From Spirochaetota bacterium (lineage in GTDB: Bacteria > Spirochaetota > Spirochaetia > Treponematales > UBA12059), in NCBI GenBank assembly GCA_018816345.1, contig JAHIWG010000102.1:1-38412 (forward strand): a stretch of DNA of 38,412 nt, given 5' to 3'. The position numbers and the translations under genes are program-made. Every line of letters starts with the position of its first letter. The first letter of the stretch is position 1. Positions 16,764 through 24,455 of this stretch are shown in pieces. Below the pieces are notes generated by a model, which ran no database searches, was not told the DNA's origin, and saw nothing but the letters and a program-made list of their open reading frames with translations.

Positions 16764-16804
16764 ACGGCCGCGCGCGGCCGTGTTTCCACGCGGCCGTGTT
16801 TCCG
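16764..16804. repeat. Palindrome and 16-bp direct repeat after GGDEF gene
   Basis: A perfect 18-bp palindrome (16764-16781, acggccgcgcgcggccgt) starts 3 nt after the GGDEF stop. A 16-bp unit cgcggccgtgtttcc(a/g) is then tandemly repeated (16773-16788, 16789-16804). The palindrome plus GTTTCC could act as a weak terminator. Confidence 0.6.
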
Positions 16805-16816
16805 CGCGGCGGCGCG

Positions 16817-16828
16817 ATACTATAGTAT
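16817..16828 (+). promoter_or_regulatory. Palindromic -10 region upstream of lipoprotein gene
   Basis: ATACTATAGTAT, a perfect 12-bp palindrome containing TATAGT, 30 nt before the start at 16858. It is the likely promoter core of the lipoprotein-cyclase operon; no convincing -35. Confidence 0.4.
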
Positions 16829-16857
16829 GTCGTATCTATAACGTTATGGAGTATCTT

Positions 16858-18114
16858 ATGCGCATACGCCTAGGCGCCGTCGTCGCGGCGGCCGCTCTGC
16901 TCTCCTCCTGCGCCTCGCTCGGCGATCCTTTCATGCTCGCCTTCGACGTGGACGCGAAATACCAGTCCGAGGCGATATGCGCCGCGGGCATCGACCAGTA
17001 TCGCGAGCGCCTCGTGGCCCGAGGTGAGGTCTCGGCCTCGGCCGAGGTCCAGCGCTACTTCGAGGCGGCGCTGAGGTACGATCCCATGAACGCCGAGGCG
17101 ACGCGCTACCTCGCCCTCGTCGAGGACTATAGGGCCAGCCGCTTCTCCGCCTCCATGAAGCAGGCCGAGGCCCTGCTCAAGAAGGAGTCGCGGAATCCTA
17201 ACGACGAGTACGCGATGCTCGTATCGGTAAGGCGAGCCCTCGATATCTACCCTGGAGACGACTCGGCGATACAGCTCCTCAATTCCACCAAGGACGCGCG
17301 CAAGGCCTACGTCAAGGCGCGCCTCGCGGAGGCCGAGGCCATCAAGGGCGCGATCGATCCCGAGGCCAAGGATTCGGCGAAGGAGCGCGCCTACATAGCG
17401 GCGTTCACGATCGTCACGAGGGTCAACGACGTCGAGCCCCGCGACGTGGAGGGCGCCAGGGCGTACCGGGAGCTTAAGACGGAGATAGCCGCGATCGTGA
17501 AGCGGCGACTGGACGGCGTCGGCGCCCTTTCCTCGAGCGCCAAGTTCGACGAGGCCAAGACCGTCGTCTCCCTCGTCAGGGAGCTCGATTCCAAGATAGG
17601 CCGGGCCTTCGAGCCCGATATCCAGAAAGCCGAGTACGGGCTGTACCTAGCCTGGGCCAAGTACCACGAATCGCGCAAGGAATGGGCCAAGGCCGACTCT
17701 CGGGTCAAGGCGGCGCTCGCCATACAGAAAGGCTCCGAGGCGGCGGCCCTCCAGAAGCGCGTCGCCGCCGCCGCGGACGCCGAGGAGCGGGGCGCCAGCT
17801 TCGACGCGGGGCTCAAGAACCTGGACCGCTATATCGCCAAGGAAGACTACCTGAGGGCCCAGCGCCTGCTCTCGTCCCTCTCGAGGACGGCCGCCGATTC
17901 CGCCCAGCGTCGGGCGCTGGAACAGCGCCGCAAGGCGATGCTCGACGCGATAGGGAGCCTCTACGAGGCCGGCGTCAAGGCGTACCGCGCGGAGCGATTC
18001 AAGGACGCGGCCGCCGCTTTCGAGGTAGTCGCGGCGATAGACCCGTCGTACCAGGACGTCGCCGACTACCTGGAGAAGGCGCGCGCCAAGCAGAAGCTGC
18101 TCGACCAGTACTAG
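16858..18114 (+). CDS. Helical-repeat (TPR-like) lipoprotein
   Basis: Envelope lipoprotein of 418 residues, specific function unknown. ATG 16858 is chosen because it starts a clean signal peptide (MRIRLGAVVAAAALLSSC) with lipobox LSSC and has GGAG seven bases upstream; the ATG at 16846 is an alternative. The mature part is Ala/Glu/Lys/Arg-rich and almost wholly helical, with TPR-like pairs such as AEVQRYFEAALRYDPMNAEATRYLA and a C-terminal GVKAYRAERFKDAAAAFEVVAAIDPSY unit. It precedes the adenylate cyclase by 20 nt, so it is likely co-expressed and may relay an envelope signal to the cyclase's outer domain; that is inference. Confidence 0.85.
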   Translation: MRIRLGAVVAAAALLSSCASLGDPFMLAFDVDAKYQSEAICAAGIDQYRERLVARGEVSASAEVQRYFEAALRYDPMNAEATRYLALVEDYRASRFSASMKQAEALLKKESRNPNDEYAMLVSVRRALDIYPGDDSAIQLLNSTKDARKAYVKARLAEAEAIKGAIDPEAKDSAKERAYIAAFTIVTRVNDVEPRDVEGARAYRELKTEIAAIVKRRLDGVGALSSSAKFDEAKTVVSLVRELDSKIGRAFEPDIQKAEYGLYLAWAKYHESRKEWAKADSRVKAALAIQKGSEAAALQKRVAAAADAEERGASFDAGLKNLDRYIAKEDYLRAQRLLSSLSRTAADSAQRRALEQRRKAMLDAIGSLYEAGVKAYRAERFKDAAAAFEVVAAIDPSYQDVADYLEKARAKQKLLDQY

Positions 18115-18134
18115 AGCGATGAGCGGAGGATGAC

Positions 18135-20258
18135 ATGCAGAAGAAGCTCGATATAGCGGCCTTGAAGGCCTTCGCGCCTGGTTGGGCCTGGACCGCGGCC
18201 GTAGCCGCCTGGCTCGTCGTCCCCCTGTTCGGCCCCGGGCCGACCGCCTTCGGCGCCGGCCCCGAGCTCGCGGCCGCGGGCCAGGGCGGCTACGCGATAG
18301 CGGCGAGCATAGCCGCCTGGCTCGCCGTCGCGATCGCCCTCTGGGAGATAGCGGCCTTCTTCCTCCGGGACAGGCTCGCGTTCATAGCCGACCCCTCGAG
18401 CCCCGCGGCCGCGGCCCTGCACGTCGTCTCGTCGTCGGCCGTCCTGATCGTCCCGGCCTCGCGCGCCATGGCCTTCGCCGTGCGCGGAGCCTACTTCTCG
18501 GGCCTGCCGTGGTGGACCTGGGCGATGGCCGCCGCCGCCTTGGTGTGGAACGCCTACTCGATAACGGCGCTGATACGGGCCCTGAGCGAGCGCGACGTCG
18601 GATACCGCGAGTACGCCGAATTCCGTCGCGCTACCGAGAGCAAGAAATCCCTGCTCGGCGTCGCCGCCGCCCGCGGCATACAGCGCAAGCTGACCGTCGC
18701 CTTCACCGCGCTCATCCTGCTCATCGTCGTCGTGCTGGCCTCGTCGCTGCTCAGCGACTTCGGGACGACGCTCCTGCGGGCCATCATGGATAACGGGGGC
18801 GCCCTGGCCGACAGGACGGCGAGCATCGTCAAGACCAATATCAGCGACCGCATCGCCTTGGACGATTACCTGGCCATAGAGTCCAAGAAGAACGAGCAGG
18901 CCTCGTTCCCGTTCCAGAGCGTCTCGTATTATCGCCGCGACCCCAAGACGGGCGCCTTCTCGGTCCGCTCGTCCACCGACGAGGCCTCGGCGGGCCTGGC
19001 CCTCGACGCGGCGTCTGCCGCGGCGGTATCGGAGGCCGCGGAGATGCTCGAATCAGAGTCGAGCATAGAGTTCCGGGCGCCGGTGACGCTCTCGGGCGTC
19101 AACCTGGGCTTCGTCTCGGTCGTCTACGACAGGCAGACTATCTACGGCCCGTACTACCTGACGCGGGTCAAGGCGGCCATCATCTCGTTCCTCTTCCTGT
19201 ACGTCTCCGTGTTCGTCACCTACCTGTTCGGCCGGAGCATCGTGTTCCCCATACTGTTCCTACGGATGGGCGTCAACTCGATATCCTCGCGGCTCTCGTC
19301 CATGGTTAAGGGCGAGTCCCGCGTATCGGCGGACAACCTGCGATACGACGACCGGGTGGAGACGAAGGACGAGATCAAGAAGCTGTCCGTGGAGATTGGC
19401 AACATGGCCGCGGTTATCCGGGGCGTCGTGCCCTATATCTCCACGTCGACCCTCAAGCACTCCGAGAAGGGGGTCCCGTCTACGGAGCGCCGCGACCTGG
19501 CCTTCCTCTTTACCGATATCCGTGGCTTCACGACCATATGCGAGGGCCTGTCCCCCGAGGACGTCGTGGCCATGCTCAACCATTACCTCGATATCCAGGC
19601 CGAGGCTATAACGGCCAACGGCGGCGATATAGACAAATTCGTGGGCGACGAGGTGATGGCCGTGTTCGACGGCCCCGACAAGGAGCTCAAGGCCTGCCGC
19701 GCCGGCATGGACATACGCAAGGCCATGGCCGAGGCGCAGGAGAAGGCGAGGAGCGAGTCCGGGGCCATCGTCTCCATCGGCATAGGCATCAACTCGGGGC
19801 CCGTGGTCTTCGGCTCGGTCGGGGCGCGGGAGCGCATGGACTTCACGAGCATAGGCGATACGGTGAACCTCGCGGCGAGGCTGGAGGGCGCCAACAAGAC
19901 CTACGGCACCAAGTCCCTCGTCACCGAGGCCGTCTACGAGAAGGTCAAGGACGTCTTCATCTGCAGGGAGATAGACCTGATCGCCGTCAAGGGCAAGACC
20001 ATGCCGGCCCGTATATTCGAGGTGCTCCAGGACTCTTCCAAGGCGGCGCCGAAGCTCGCCAAGATCAAGGAGGGCTTCGAGGCGGGGCTCGCGGCGTACC
20101 GCGCCAAGCGCTGGGCCTCGGCCAAGAAGCTGTTCGGCAAGGTCCGCGACGCGTACGGCGACGAGGCGAGCGACGTCTTCTATAAGCGCATCGAGGTTTT
20201 CGAGGCGAGTCCGCCCCCGGCCGATTGGGACGGGGTCTTCAGGATGACGGTAAAGTAG
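18135..20258 (+). CDS. Membrane class III adenylate cyclase with HAMP domain
   Basis: Makes cAMP from ATP at the inner membrane. 707 residues. The N-terminal 140 residues hold about four hydrophobic helices, a further one lies near 185-210, an extracytoplasmic sensor region near 215-340, a last helix near 345-365, HAMP near 370-425, and the cyclase domain near 450-635. Catalytic features: metal Asp in LFTDIRGF (near 460), DKFVGDEVMAVF with the Lys typical of adenylate specificity and second metal Asp, and SIGDTVNLAARLEG with adenine-contacting Asp and transition-state Asn and Arg. Residues 645-707 carry a short helical-repeat tail. GGAGG precedes the ATG. Guanylate specificity is unlikely. 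Confidence 0.93.
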   Translation: MQKKLDIAALKAFAPGWAWTAAVAAWLVVPLFGPGPTAFGAGPELAAAGQGGYAIAASIAAWLAVAIALWEIAAFFLRDRLAFIADPSSPAAAALHVVSSSAVLIVPASRAMAFAVRGAYFSGLPWWTWAMAAAALVWNAYSITALIRALSERDVGYREYAEFRRATESKKSLLGVAAARGIQRKLTVAFTALILLIVVVLASSLLSDFGTTLLRAIMDNGGALADRTASIVKTNISDRIALDDYLAIESKKNEQASFPFQSVSYYRRDPKTGAFSVRSSTDEASAGLALDAASAAAVSEAAEMLESESSIEFRAPVTLSGVNLGFVSVVYDRQTIYGPYYLTRVKAAIISFLFLYVSVFVTYLFGRSIVFPILFLRMGVNSISSRLSSMVKGESRVSADNLRYDDRVETKDEIKKLSVEIGNMAAVIRGVVPYISTSTLKHSEKGVPSTERRDLAFLFTDIRGFTTICEGLSPEDVVAMLNHYLDIQAEAITANGGDIDKFVGDEVMAVFDGPDKELKACRAGMDIRKAMAEAQEKARSESGAIVSIGIGINSGPVVFGSVGARERMDFTSIGDTVNLAARLEGANKTYGTKSLVTEAVYEKVKDVFICREIDLIAVKGKTMPARIFEVLQDSSKAAPKLAKIKEGFEAGLAAYRAKRWASAKKLFGKVRDAYGDEASDVFYKRIEVFEASPPPADWDGVFRMTVK

Positions 20259-20285
20259 GGGGGTCTATCCGGCCGCGGAGTTTTC

Positions 20286-20294
20286 TGCTATATT
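20286..20294 (+). promoter_or_regulatory. Extended -10 promoter of DEAD-box helicase gene
   Basis: TGCTATATT gives an extended -10 (TG-N-TATATT). It would give a leader of about 135 nt before the ATG at 20436. The element is part of a longer dyad: CCGCGG and ATATTC on the left (about 20273-20295) pair with GAATAT-CCGCGG on the right (ending near 20317). Confidence 0.5.
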
Positions 20295-20435
20295 CGTATA
20301 GACGAGAATATCCGCGGCGCCGTGAAGGAATGTACGCGGAGCGGCCGCTTTAAATTCTAAATAGAGTCATCGGGAGGCCTCGCCGTACCGATCCGCTCGA
20401 TTGGCCAAACTTCTTTTCTCGCCCCAAGGAAACTC

Positions 20436-22010
20436 ATGCTTCATTCAGACTTCGAATCCCTCGGACTCATGCCCGCCTGCCTGGAGGCGCTTCGCCACGA
20501 AGGCTACGAGAAGCCCACGCCCATCCAGTCCGCGACGATCCCGACCCTACTCGCCGGCCGCGACCTCCTTGGATGCGCCCAGACGGGCACCGGCAAGACC
20601 GCCGCGTTCGCCCTTCCCACCATCCAGCGCCTGACCACCGTCCAGAATAAGCGCCAGCCGCGCAAGGCGCGAGCCCTCGTCGTAGCGCCCACGAGGGAGC
20701 TGGCCATCCAGATCGACGTCAGCTTCGGCGCCTACGGCCGGAAGACCGATATCAAGCGCGCCTGCGTCTACGGAGGCGTGGGCAAGGTGCCGCAGATCAA
20801 GGCGATGGAGCGCGGCGTCGACGTCCTCGTGGCGACTCCCGGCCGCTTGCTCGACCTCAGGAACGAAGGCGCGATAGACCTCTCGGCCGTCGAGATCGTG
20901 ATCTTCGACGAGGCCGACCGCATGCTGGACATGGGCTTCATCCACGACGTGCGCAAGATCATCGCGCTCCTGCCCAATAAGCGCCAGACCCTGCTATTCT
21001 CCGCCACTATGCCCTCCGAGATAGAGGAGCTCGCCCGCAGCCTCCTGAGCGACCCCGTCCGCGTCGACATAGAGCCCGAGAAGCCCGCCGTCGAGCTGAT
21101 TTCCCAGAGCCTCTATTACGTCGAGAAGGGCTGCAAGCGAGACCTGCTCGTGCACCTCATCAAGGACCTGGGCGTGACGAGGGCCGTCGTCTTCTCCCGC
21201 ACCAAGCACGGAGCCGACCGCATAGCCAAGACCCTGCACGTGGCCGGCATACCGGCCGGCGTCATCCACGCCAACAAGGGCCAGGGCAACCGCACCAAGA
21301 CCATGGAAGCCTTCCGCGCCGGCGAGACGCCCGTCCTCGTCGCCACCGACCTGGCCGCCCGCGGCATAGACGTCGACGATATCTCGCACGTGTTCAACTT
21401 CGACATGCCTACCGAGCCCGAGACCTACGTGCACCGCATCGGCCGCACGGCCCGCGCCGGCGCCTCGGGTACGGCCGTATCGTTCTGCGATACCGAGGAG
21501 AAGCGTCTCCTCAAGCAGGTCGAGCGCCTGCTCGGCACGGCCATCCCCGTCGTCAAGCAGCATCCCTACGCCGGCGTCCGCCCGGTCCCGACCGAGGAGG
21601 ACCTTCGCGACGCCATGTTCGAGCAGCGCTCGCGGGAGCGCCAGCAGTCGCGGGGCAGGGGCCCGGGCAGGGATTACGGCCGCGGCCGGCCGTCCGCCGC
21701 GTCGCCCCGCCCGGACTCGCCCGCCAGGCAGGGTAGCCGCCCCTCGAGGCCGGCCTCCGGCCGCCCCGACGGCGACTCCCCTCGACGCGACGGCAACGCT
21801 CCTAAGGCCGCCGTTAACCCCGGAAACCCCGCTCGGCCCTCCGGAAACCCGGCGCGGCCCTCCGGCGGCCCGCAGCGCCCCGCCGAGCAGAGGCGATCCC
21901 CTCCCAGGCGCGACGAGGCTCGCCGCGACGCGCCCAGGCACGAGGCGCCCTCCCGCTCGACCCGCGACGTGCGCTCGGTGATAGACGAGATAACGGGACG
22001 AAGGAGCTAG
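20436..22010 (+). CDS. DEAD-box RNA helicase, RhlE-like
   Basis: ATP-dependent RNA helicase in RNA remodelling, decay or ribosome assembly. 524 residues. Core about 1-370: Q-motif region (FESLGLMPACLEAL...PTPIQ), Walker A AQTGTGKT near 49, PTRELAIQ, DEADRMLDMGF, SAT, VATDLAARGID and HRIGRTARAG. Residues about 390-524 are a disordered basic tail rich in Arg, Pro, Ser and Gly (RGRGPGRDYGRGRP), with short repeats such as NPARPSG, of the kind that bind RNA non-specifically. AAGGAAA precedes the ATG. The long leader and AT-rich promoter resemble cold-inducible helicase genes. Stop is 3 nt from the convergent small membrane gene. Confidence 0.94.
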   Translation: MLHSDFESLGLMPACLEALRHEGYEKPTPIQSATIPTLLAGRDLLGCAQTGTGKTAAFALPTIQRLTTVQNKRQPRKARALVVAPTRELAIQIDVSFGAYGRKTDIKRACVYGGVGKVPQIKAMERGVDVLVATPGRLLDLRNEGAIDLSAVEIVIFDEADRMLDMGFIHDVRKIIALLPNKRQTLLFSATMPSEIEELARSLLSDPVRVDIEPEKPAVELISQSLYYVEKGCKRDLLVHLIKDLGVTRAVVFSRTKHGADRIAKTLHVAGIPAGVIHANKGQGNRTKTMEAFRAGETPVLVATDLAARGIDVDDISHVFNFDMPTEPETYVHRIGRTARAGASGTAVSFCDTEEKRLLKQVERLLGTAIPVVKQHPYAGVRPVPTEEDLRDAMFEQRSRERQQSRGRGPGRDYGRGRPSAASPRPDSPARQGSRPSRPASGRPDGDSPRRDGNAPKAAVNPGNPARPSGNPARPSGGPQRPAEQRRSPPRRDEARRDAPRHEAPSRSTRDVRSVIDEITGRRS

Positions 22011-22013
22011 TCT

Positions 22014-22490
22014 CTATTCCTTAGGCAGGAATTCCGGGAAGCGGTATTCCGGGATTCCCGTCTCGCCGTCGATCTCTATGTAAGCCGCGCCCTTCATGAC
22101 GCATTCGTCCAGCGCCGCCTGGGCGTCGTCCAAGGACACGTTCAGGCTAATCGCCGCGTGGGCTACCGTCAGCGAGCCTTTGGATTCCGACGCCAGGCGC
22201 AAGACCCTGACCGCGAGCATCGGATCGATGAGCCTCGGAGGCTCCGTGCGATCTATCGCGGCGCCGTCGGCCCGCCTGCCCGTCAGGAAGATGTTCGCGA
22301 GCCGCCGCCATTCGATGCGGCCCGAGGCGCTCCTTGGAAGCTGGAGGTAGATGCCGAGGCCTATGAATAGGCCGCCGATGATGAAGGCGGACGGGCCGAC
22401 GGTCGGCACCGGAACCGGCGCCCAGAAGTTGAGTATATTGAGGGCGCCGAAGGCGACGCATCCTATGCCCGCGATCCTACGTATCTTCAT
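22014..22490 (-). CDS. Small membrane protein of unknown function, directly after tRNA-Leu
   Basis: 158 residues, family not recognised. Two hydrophobic helices near residues 5-23 and 28-48, then a cytoplasmic domain; residues about 80-150 (LAVRVLRLASESKGSLTVAHAAISLNVSLDDAQAALDECVMKG) look like a winged-helix fold of the kind seen in small spirochaete and Bacillus membrane proteins. The ATG at 22490 begins 3 nt after the last base of tRNA-Leu and no ribosome site is available outside the tRNA. A GTG start at 22520 would lie inside the tRNA and is unlikely. Expression is probably by read-through from the tRNA promoter and RNase Z cleavage, leaving CUC-AUG. Confidence 0.75.
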   Translation of the reverse strand: MKIRRIAGIGCVAFGALNILNFWAPVPVPTVGPSAFIIGGLFIGLGIYLQLPRSASGRIEWRRLANIFLTGRRADGAAIDRTEPPRLIDPMLAVRVLRLASESKGSLTVAHAAISLNVSLDDAQAALDECVMKGAAYIEIDGETGIPEYRFPEFLPKE

Positions 22491-22493
22491 GAG

Positions 22494-22578
22494 TGCCGGG
22501 GACGAGACTTGAACTCGCACGCGCCTTACGGCACAAGGGATTTTAAGTCCCTGGTGTCTACCATTCCACCACCCCGGC
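22494..22578 (-). tRNA. tRNA-Leu (anticodon UAA)
   Basis: 85 nt. Acceptor GCCGGGG pairs with CCCCGGC, discriminator A. D-arm stem GTG/CAC with GG in the loop; anticodon stem AGGGA/TCCCT with loop CTTAAAA, anticodon TAA; long class II variable arm (GTGCC GTAA GGCGC); T-arm GCGAG/CTCGT with loop TTCAAGT. CCA is not encoded; CTC follows, then the ATG of the next gene. A consensus promoter lies 33-61 nt upstream. Confidence 0.97.
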
Positions 22579-22610
22579 CGATGAGCGGCTTACAGCCTGC
22601 GCCAGGCCGC

Positions 22611-22639
22611 ATGATAGCCGCGCGCCGTCCTATCGTCAA
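22611..22639 (-). promoter_or_regulatory. Sigma70-type promoter of tRNA-Leu
   Basis: TTGACG (22639-22634), 17-nt spacer, TATCAT (22616-22611) on the minus strand; expected transcript start about 25 nt before the mature tRNA. Confidence 0.8.
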
Positions 22640-22655
22640 GGTAGGCGTTTATCGC

Positions 22656-22684
22656 TTGATCGCGAGGGCCTAAGGCCGTATAGT
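22656..22684 (+). promoter_or_regulatory. Sigma70-type promoter of receiver gene
   Basis: TTGATC (22656-22661), 17-nt spacer, TATAGT (22679-22684). Divergent from the tRNA promoter; leader to the receiver start about 63 nt. Confidence 0.7.
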
Positions 22685-22753
22685 GTGTGATCGTCATAGG
22701 CGTCATGCGGAGCGCGCAAGCCGCCTAAGTGTCGAATCCAGGGGTGTCGCATA

Positions 22754-23122
22754 ATGAAAACGGTCTTGATAATCGACGACGAGCCATTGATGAGGGAGAC
22801 GACTATCCTGATGCTCGAGCGAGCCGGATATAAAGGCCTTGGCGCTGCCTCGGCGGAGGAAGGCCTGGCGATGATGGAGGCGAACCAGGTAGGGCTGGTG
22901 CTGGTCGACGTCGTGATGCCGGGCAAGAACGGGCTGGAACTGGCTCTCGAGTTGAACCAACGCTGGCCGACGACCCCCATCGTGCTAATTTCCGGCCGCG
23001 TGTCTACCGCGGCCGATTCGATCAGGAATTTCAACGGCCATTTCGGTATCAAGGGGTCCATCGCCAAGCCGTTTACCCTAGAGCAGCTATCCCAGGCGGT
23101 TACTAGCGCGCTAGCGGACTAG
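22754..23122 (+). CDS. Stand-alone receiver-domain response regulator
   Basis: CheY-like single-domain protein, 122 residues, with no output domain. Acidic pair D8-D9, phospho-acceptor D52 in LVLVDVVMPG, Ser in VLISGR at the Thr/Ser switch position and Lys in IAKPF are all present, so it should be phosphorylated. AGGGGTG lies upstream of ATG 22754. No kinase is adjacent; the receiver-kinase at 33989 is the only histidine kinase in the window. It could serve in chemotaxis, a phosphorelay or as a partner of a diguanylate cyclase. Its stop codon TAG directly abuts the reverse stop of the transporter gene. Confidence 0.93.
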   Translation: MKTVLIIDDEPLMRETTILMLERAGYKGLGAASAEEGLAMMEANQVGLVLVDVVMPGKNGLELALELNQRWPTTPIVLISGRVSTAADSIRNFNGHFGIKGSIAKPFTLEQLSQAVTSALAD

Positions 23123-23581
23123 CTACGCCGCTCGGAATATCCTGCCCCCGTATATCGCGAGCGCCGCTCCCCCGGCGGCCAACGCGACGCCCGTCACCTT
23201 CCACCACATGATAGGTTCGCGCGGCGATCCTAGTATCCCGAAATGGGAGAAGGCGCTCGACGCGCATAGCTGCCCTACGAGGAGCAGCATGGTCAAGTTG
23301 ACGGCGCCTATCTTAGGGACCGCGAGATTCGTGAACATCGATATGCCTGCGCCTATCGCCCCCGCCAGCAGGAGCCATGCCGGTACTGAATACAGCTTGC
23401 GGTAAAACTCCGGGTCGCGCTGGTTCCAGGCGGCGATAAGCGCCGTCACGAGGCCGATGGACCAGAAAATGACGTTGGCCATCCTCATATTACCGGATAG
23501 AATGCCCGTGTAGGCGTTCATGGACATATGGAGCGTGATTATCGTTCCCATGACCACGGTCAGGGCGATGTATACGAGCAT
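23123..23581 (-). CDS. YdcZ/DUF606 family membrane transporter
   Basis: Inner-membrane protein of 152 residues with about five hydrophobic helices, similar to the small DMT-superfamily YdcZ (DUF606) proteins. The start at 23581 (MLVYIALTVVMGTIITLHMSMN) is chosen for AAGGAGG six bases upstream; the longer open frame lacks a site. Family motifs include an N-terminal MNAYTG-type stretch and a central GAIGAGISMFTNLAVPKIGA. The substrate is unknown. The gene is divergent from a Crp-like regulator, a pairing seen often for small DMT transporters, so regulator control of the transporter is likely. Confidence 0.82.
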   Translation of the reverse strand: MLVYIALTVVMGTIITLHMSMNAYTGILSGNMRMANVIFWSIGLVTALIAAWNQRDPEFYRKLYSVPAWLLLAGAIGAGISMFTNLAVPKIGAVNLTMLLLVGQLCASSAFSHFGILGSPREPIMWWKVTGVALAAGGAALAIYGGRIFRAA

Positions 23582-23638
23582 TCGAAGCCTCCTTGGGACC
23601 ACGCTCAAGGTTATACGCCGAGAAGACGCCGCGGCAAA

Positions 23639-23650
23639 GGACATTTGTCC
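23639..23650. promoter_or_regulatory. Candidate operator between transporter and Crp-like regulator
   Basis: GGACATTTGTCC: 5-bp arms around TT, 15 nt before the regulator start. It shares the core GACATTTGTC with the dyads at 27046-27095 and 35330-35351. Confidence 0.45.
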
Positions 23651-23664
23651 ATCGGAAGGAAGTC

Positions 23665-24315
23665 ATGGCGGGCGATAGCGATGCATCGATCATCTTTACC
23701 GACGCGGCGGCCGCGGCCGGGGTCCGTCTACGGGAACGGTCCTTCCAGAAGGGCGAACGGCTCTTCGACGCCGGCGTCGCGCTCGGAGGGGTCCATCTCG
23801 TGAGGAGCGGCCTCGTGGCGTCTCGGGCCCTGCTCGAGAACGGCCGAGAGGTGCTCATCGGCATCCACGGCAAGGGCGATACGCTCGGGGACTTGGAGTA
23901 CTGCATGGGCGGGAGCGCCATATGCGGCGTCTCGGCCTTGGAGGCCTCGTCGACGCTCTGGGCGGACGAGCGTTCCCTCGACCGCATGGTAGCCGCCGAT
24001 TCGAGGCTGCCGCTGGCCTTCGCGCGCGTGCTGGCGGTACGGCTCTACCGCTCCAGCCGTCGGCTCTCCGAAGGCATCGCCTACCCGCTGGAGTATAGCC
24101 TCCTCAAGGCGGTGTTCGCCCGCCTCGACGCGCCGGACGACGGACGGCCCCTATCCAAGCGCGACCTGGCGGAATACCTCGGCCATACCGAGCGTCACGT
24201 CAACCGCCTGCTCCGCTCGCTCGAGGAGGCCGGCGCGCTATCGGTGCGCGACGGCTCCGTGGCGATAGGCGACGAGGCTATCGCGCGAAGGCGCATGGAA
24301 CGGCTGGAGGAGTAG
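23665..24315 (+). CDS. Crp/Fnr-family transcriptional regulator, YeiL-like
   Basis: Cyclic-nucleotide-fold regulator, 216 residues. The start at 23665 (MAGDSDASIIFTD) is set by GGAAGGAAG upstream. Residues about 20-135 form the jelly-roll (FQKGERLFDAGVALGGVHLVRSG, IGIHGKGDTLGDLEY) and 150-205 the Crp-type HTH (LSKRDLAEYLGHTERHVNRLLRSLEEAGAL). The phosphate-binding segment reads GDLEYCMGGSAICGVSA, without the GE...R..S arrangement that binds cAMP in Crp, so cAMP is probably not the ligand. Two Cys in this loop could sense redox or metal; that is inference. It is divergent from the small transporter gene it probably controls. Confidence 0.88.
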   Translation: MAGDSDASIIFTDAAAAAGVRLRERSFQKGERLFDAGVALGGVHLVRSGLVASRALLENGREVLIGIHGKGDTLGDLEYCMGGSAICGVSALEASSTLWADERSLDRMVAADSRLPLAFARVLAVRLYRSSRRLSEGIAYPLEYSLLKAVFARLDAPDDGRPLSKRDLAEYLGHTERHVNRLLRSLEEAGALSVRDGSVAIGDEAIARRRMERLEE

Positions 24316-24378
24316 GGGGGCGCGGGCGCGTTCCTCTCCGCCGCGACTAAGATCGCGCTATGGCTATGTGATTTTTCC

Positions 24379-24407
24379 TTGACGCGATAGGCTCGCTAGG
24401 GTACCGT
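24379..24407 (+). promoter_or_regulatory. Possible promoter of alcohol dehydrogenase gene
   Basis: TTGACG (24379-24384), 17-nt spacer, TACCGT (24402-24407). Good -35, weak -10. Confidence 0.4.
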
Positions 24408-24455
24408 GTTGGCTATACCAGTTCCATGGCCGTATACGAGGCCAGAGGGGGAAAA

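Noticed and set aside
20994-21941. Antisense open frame of 315 codons in the helicase gene
   Set aside because: Composition follows the shadow of the helicase codons and has no ribosome site or recognisable domain.
22491-22520. GTG start at 22520 for the small membrane protein
   Set aside because: It would lie inside the tRNA T-arm and adds residues encoded by the tRNA; no ribosome site.
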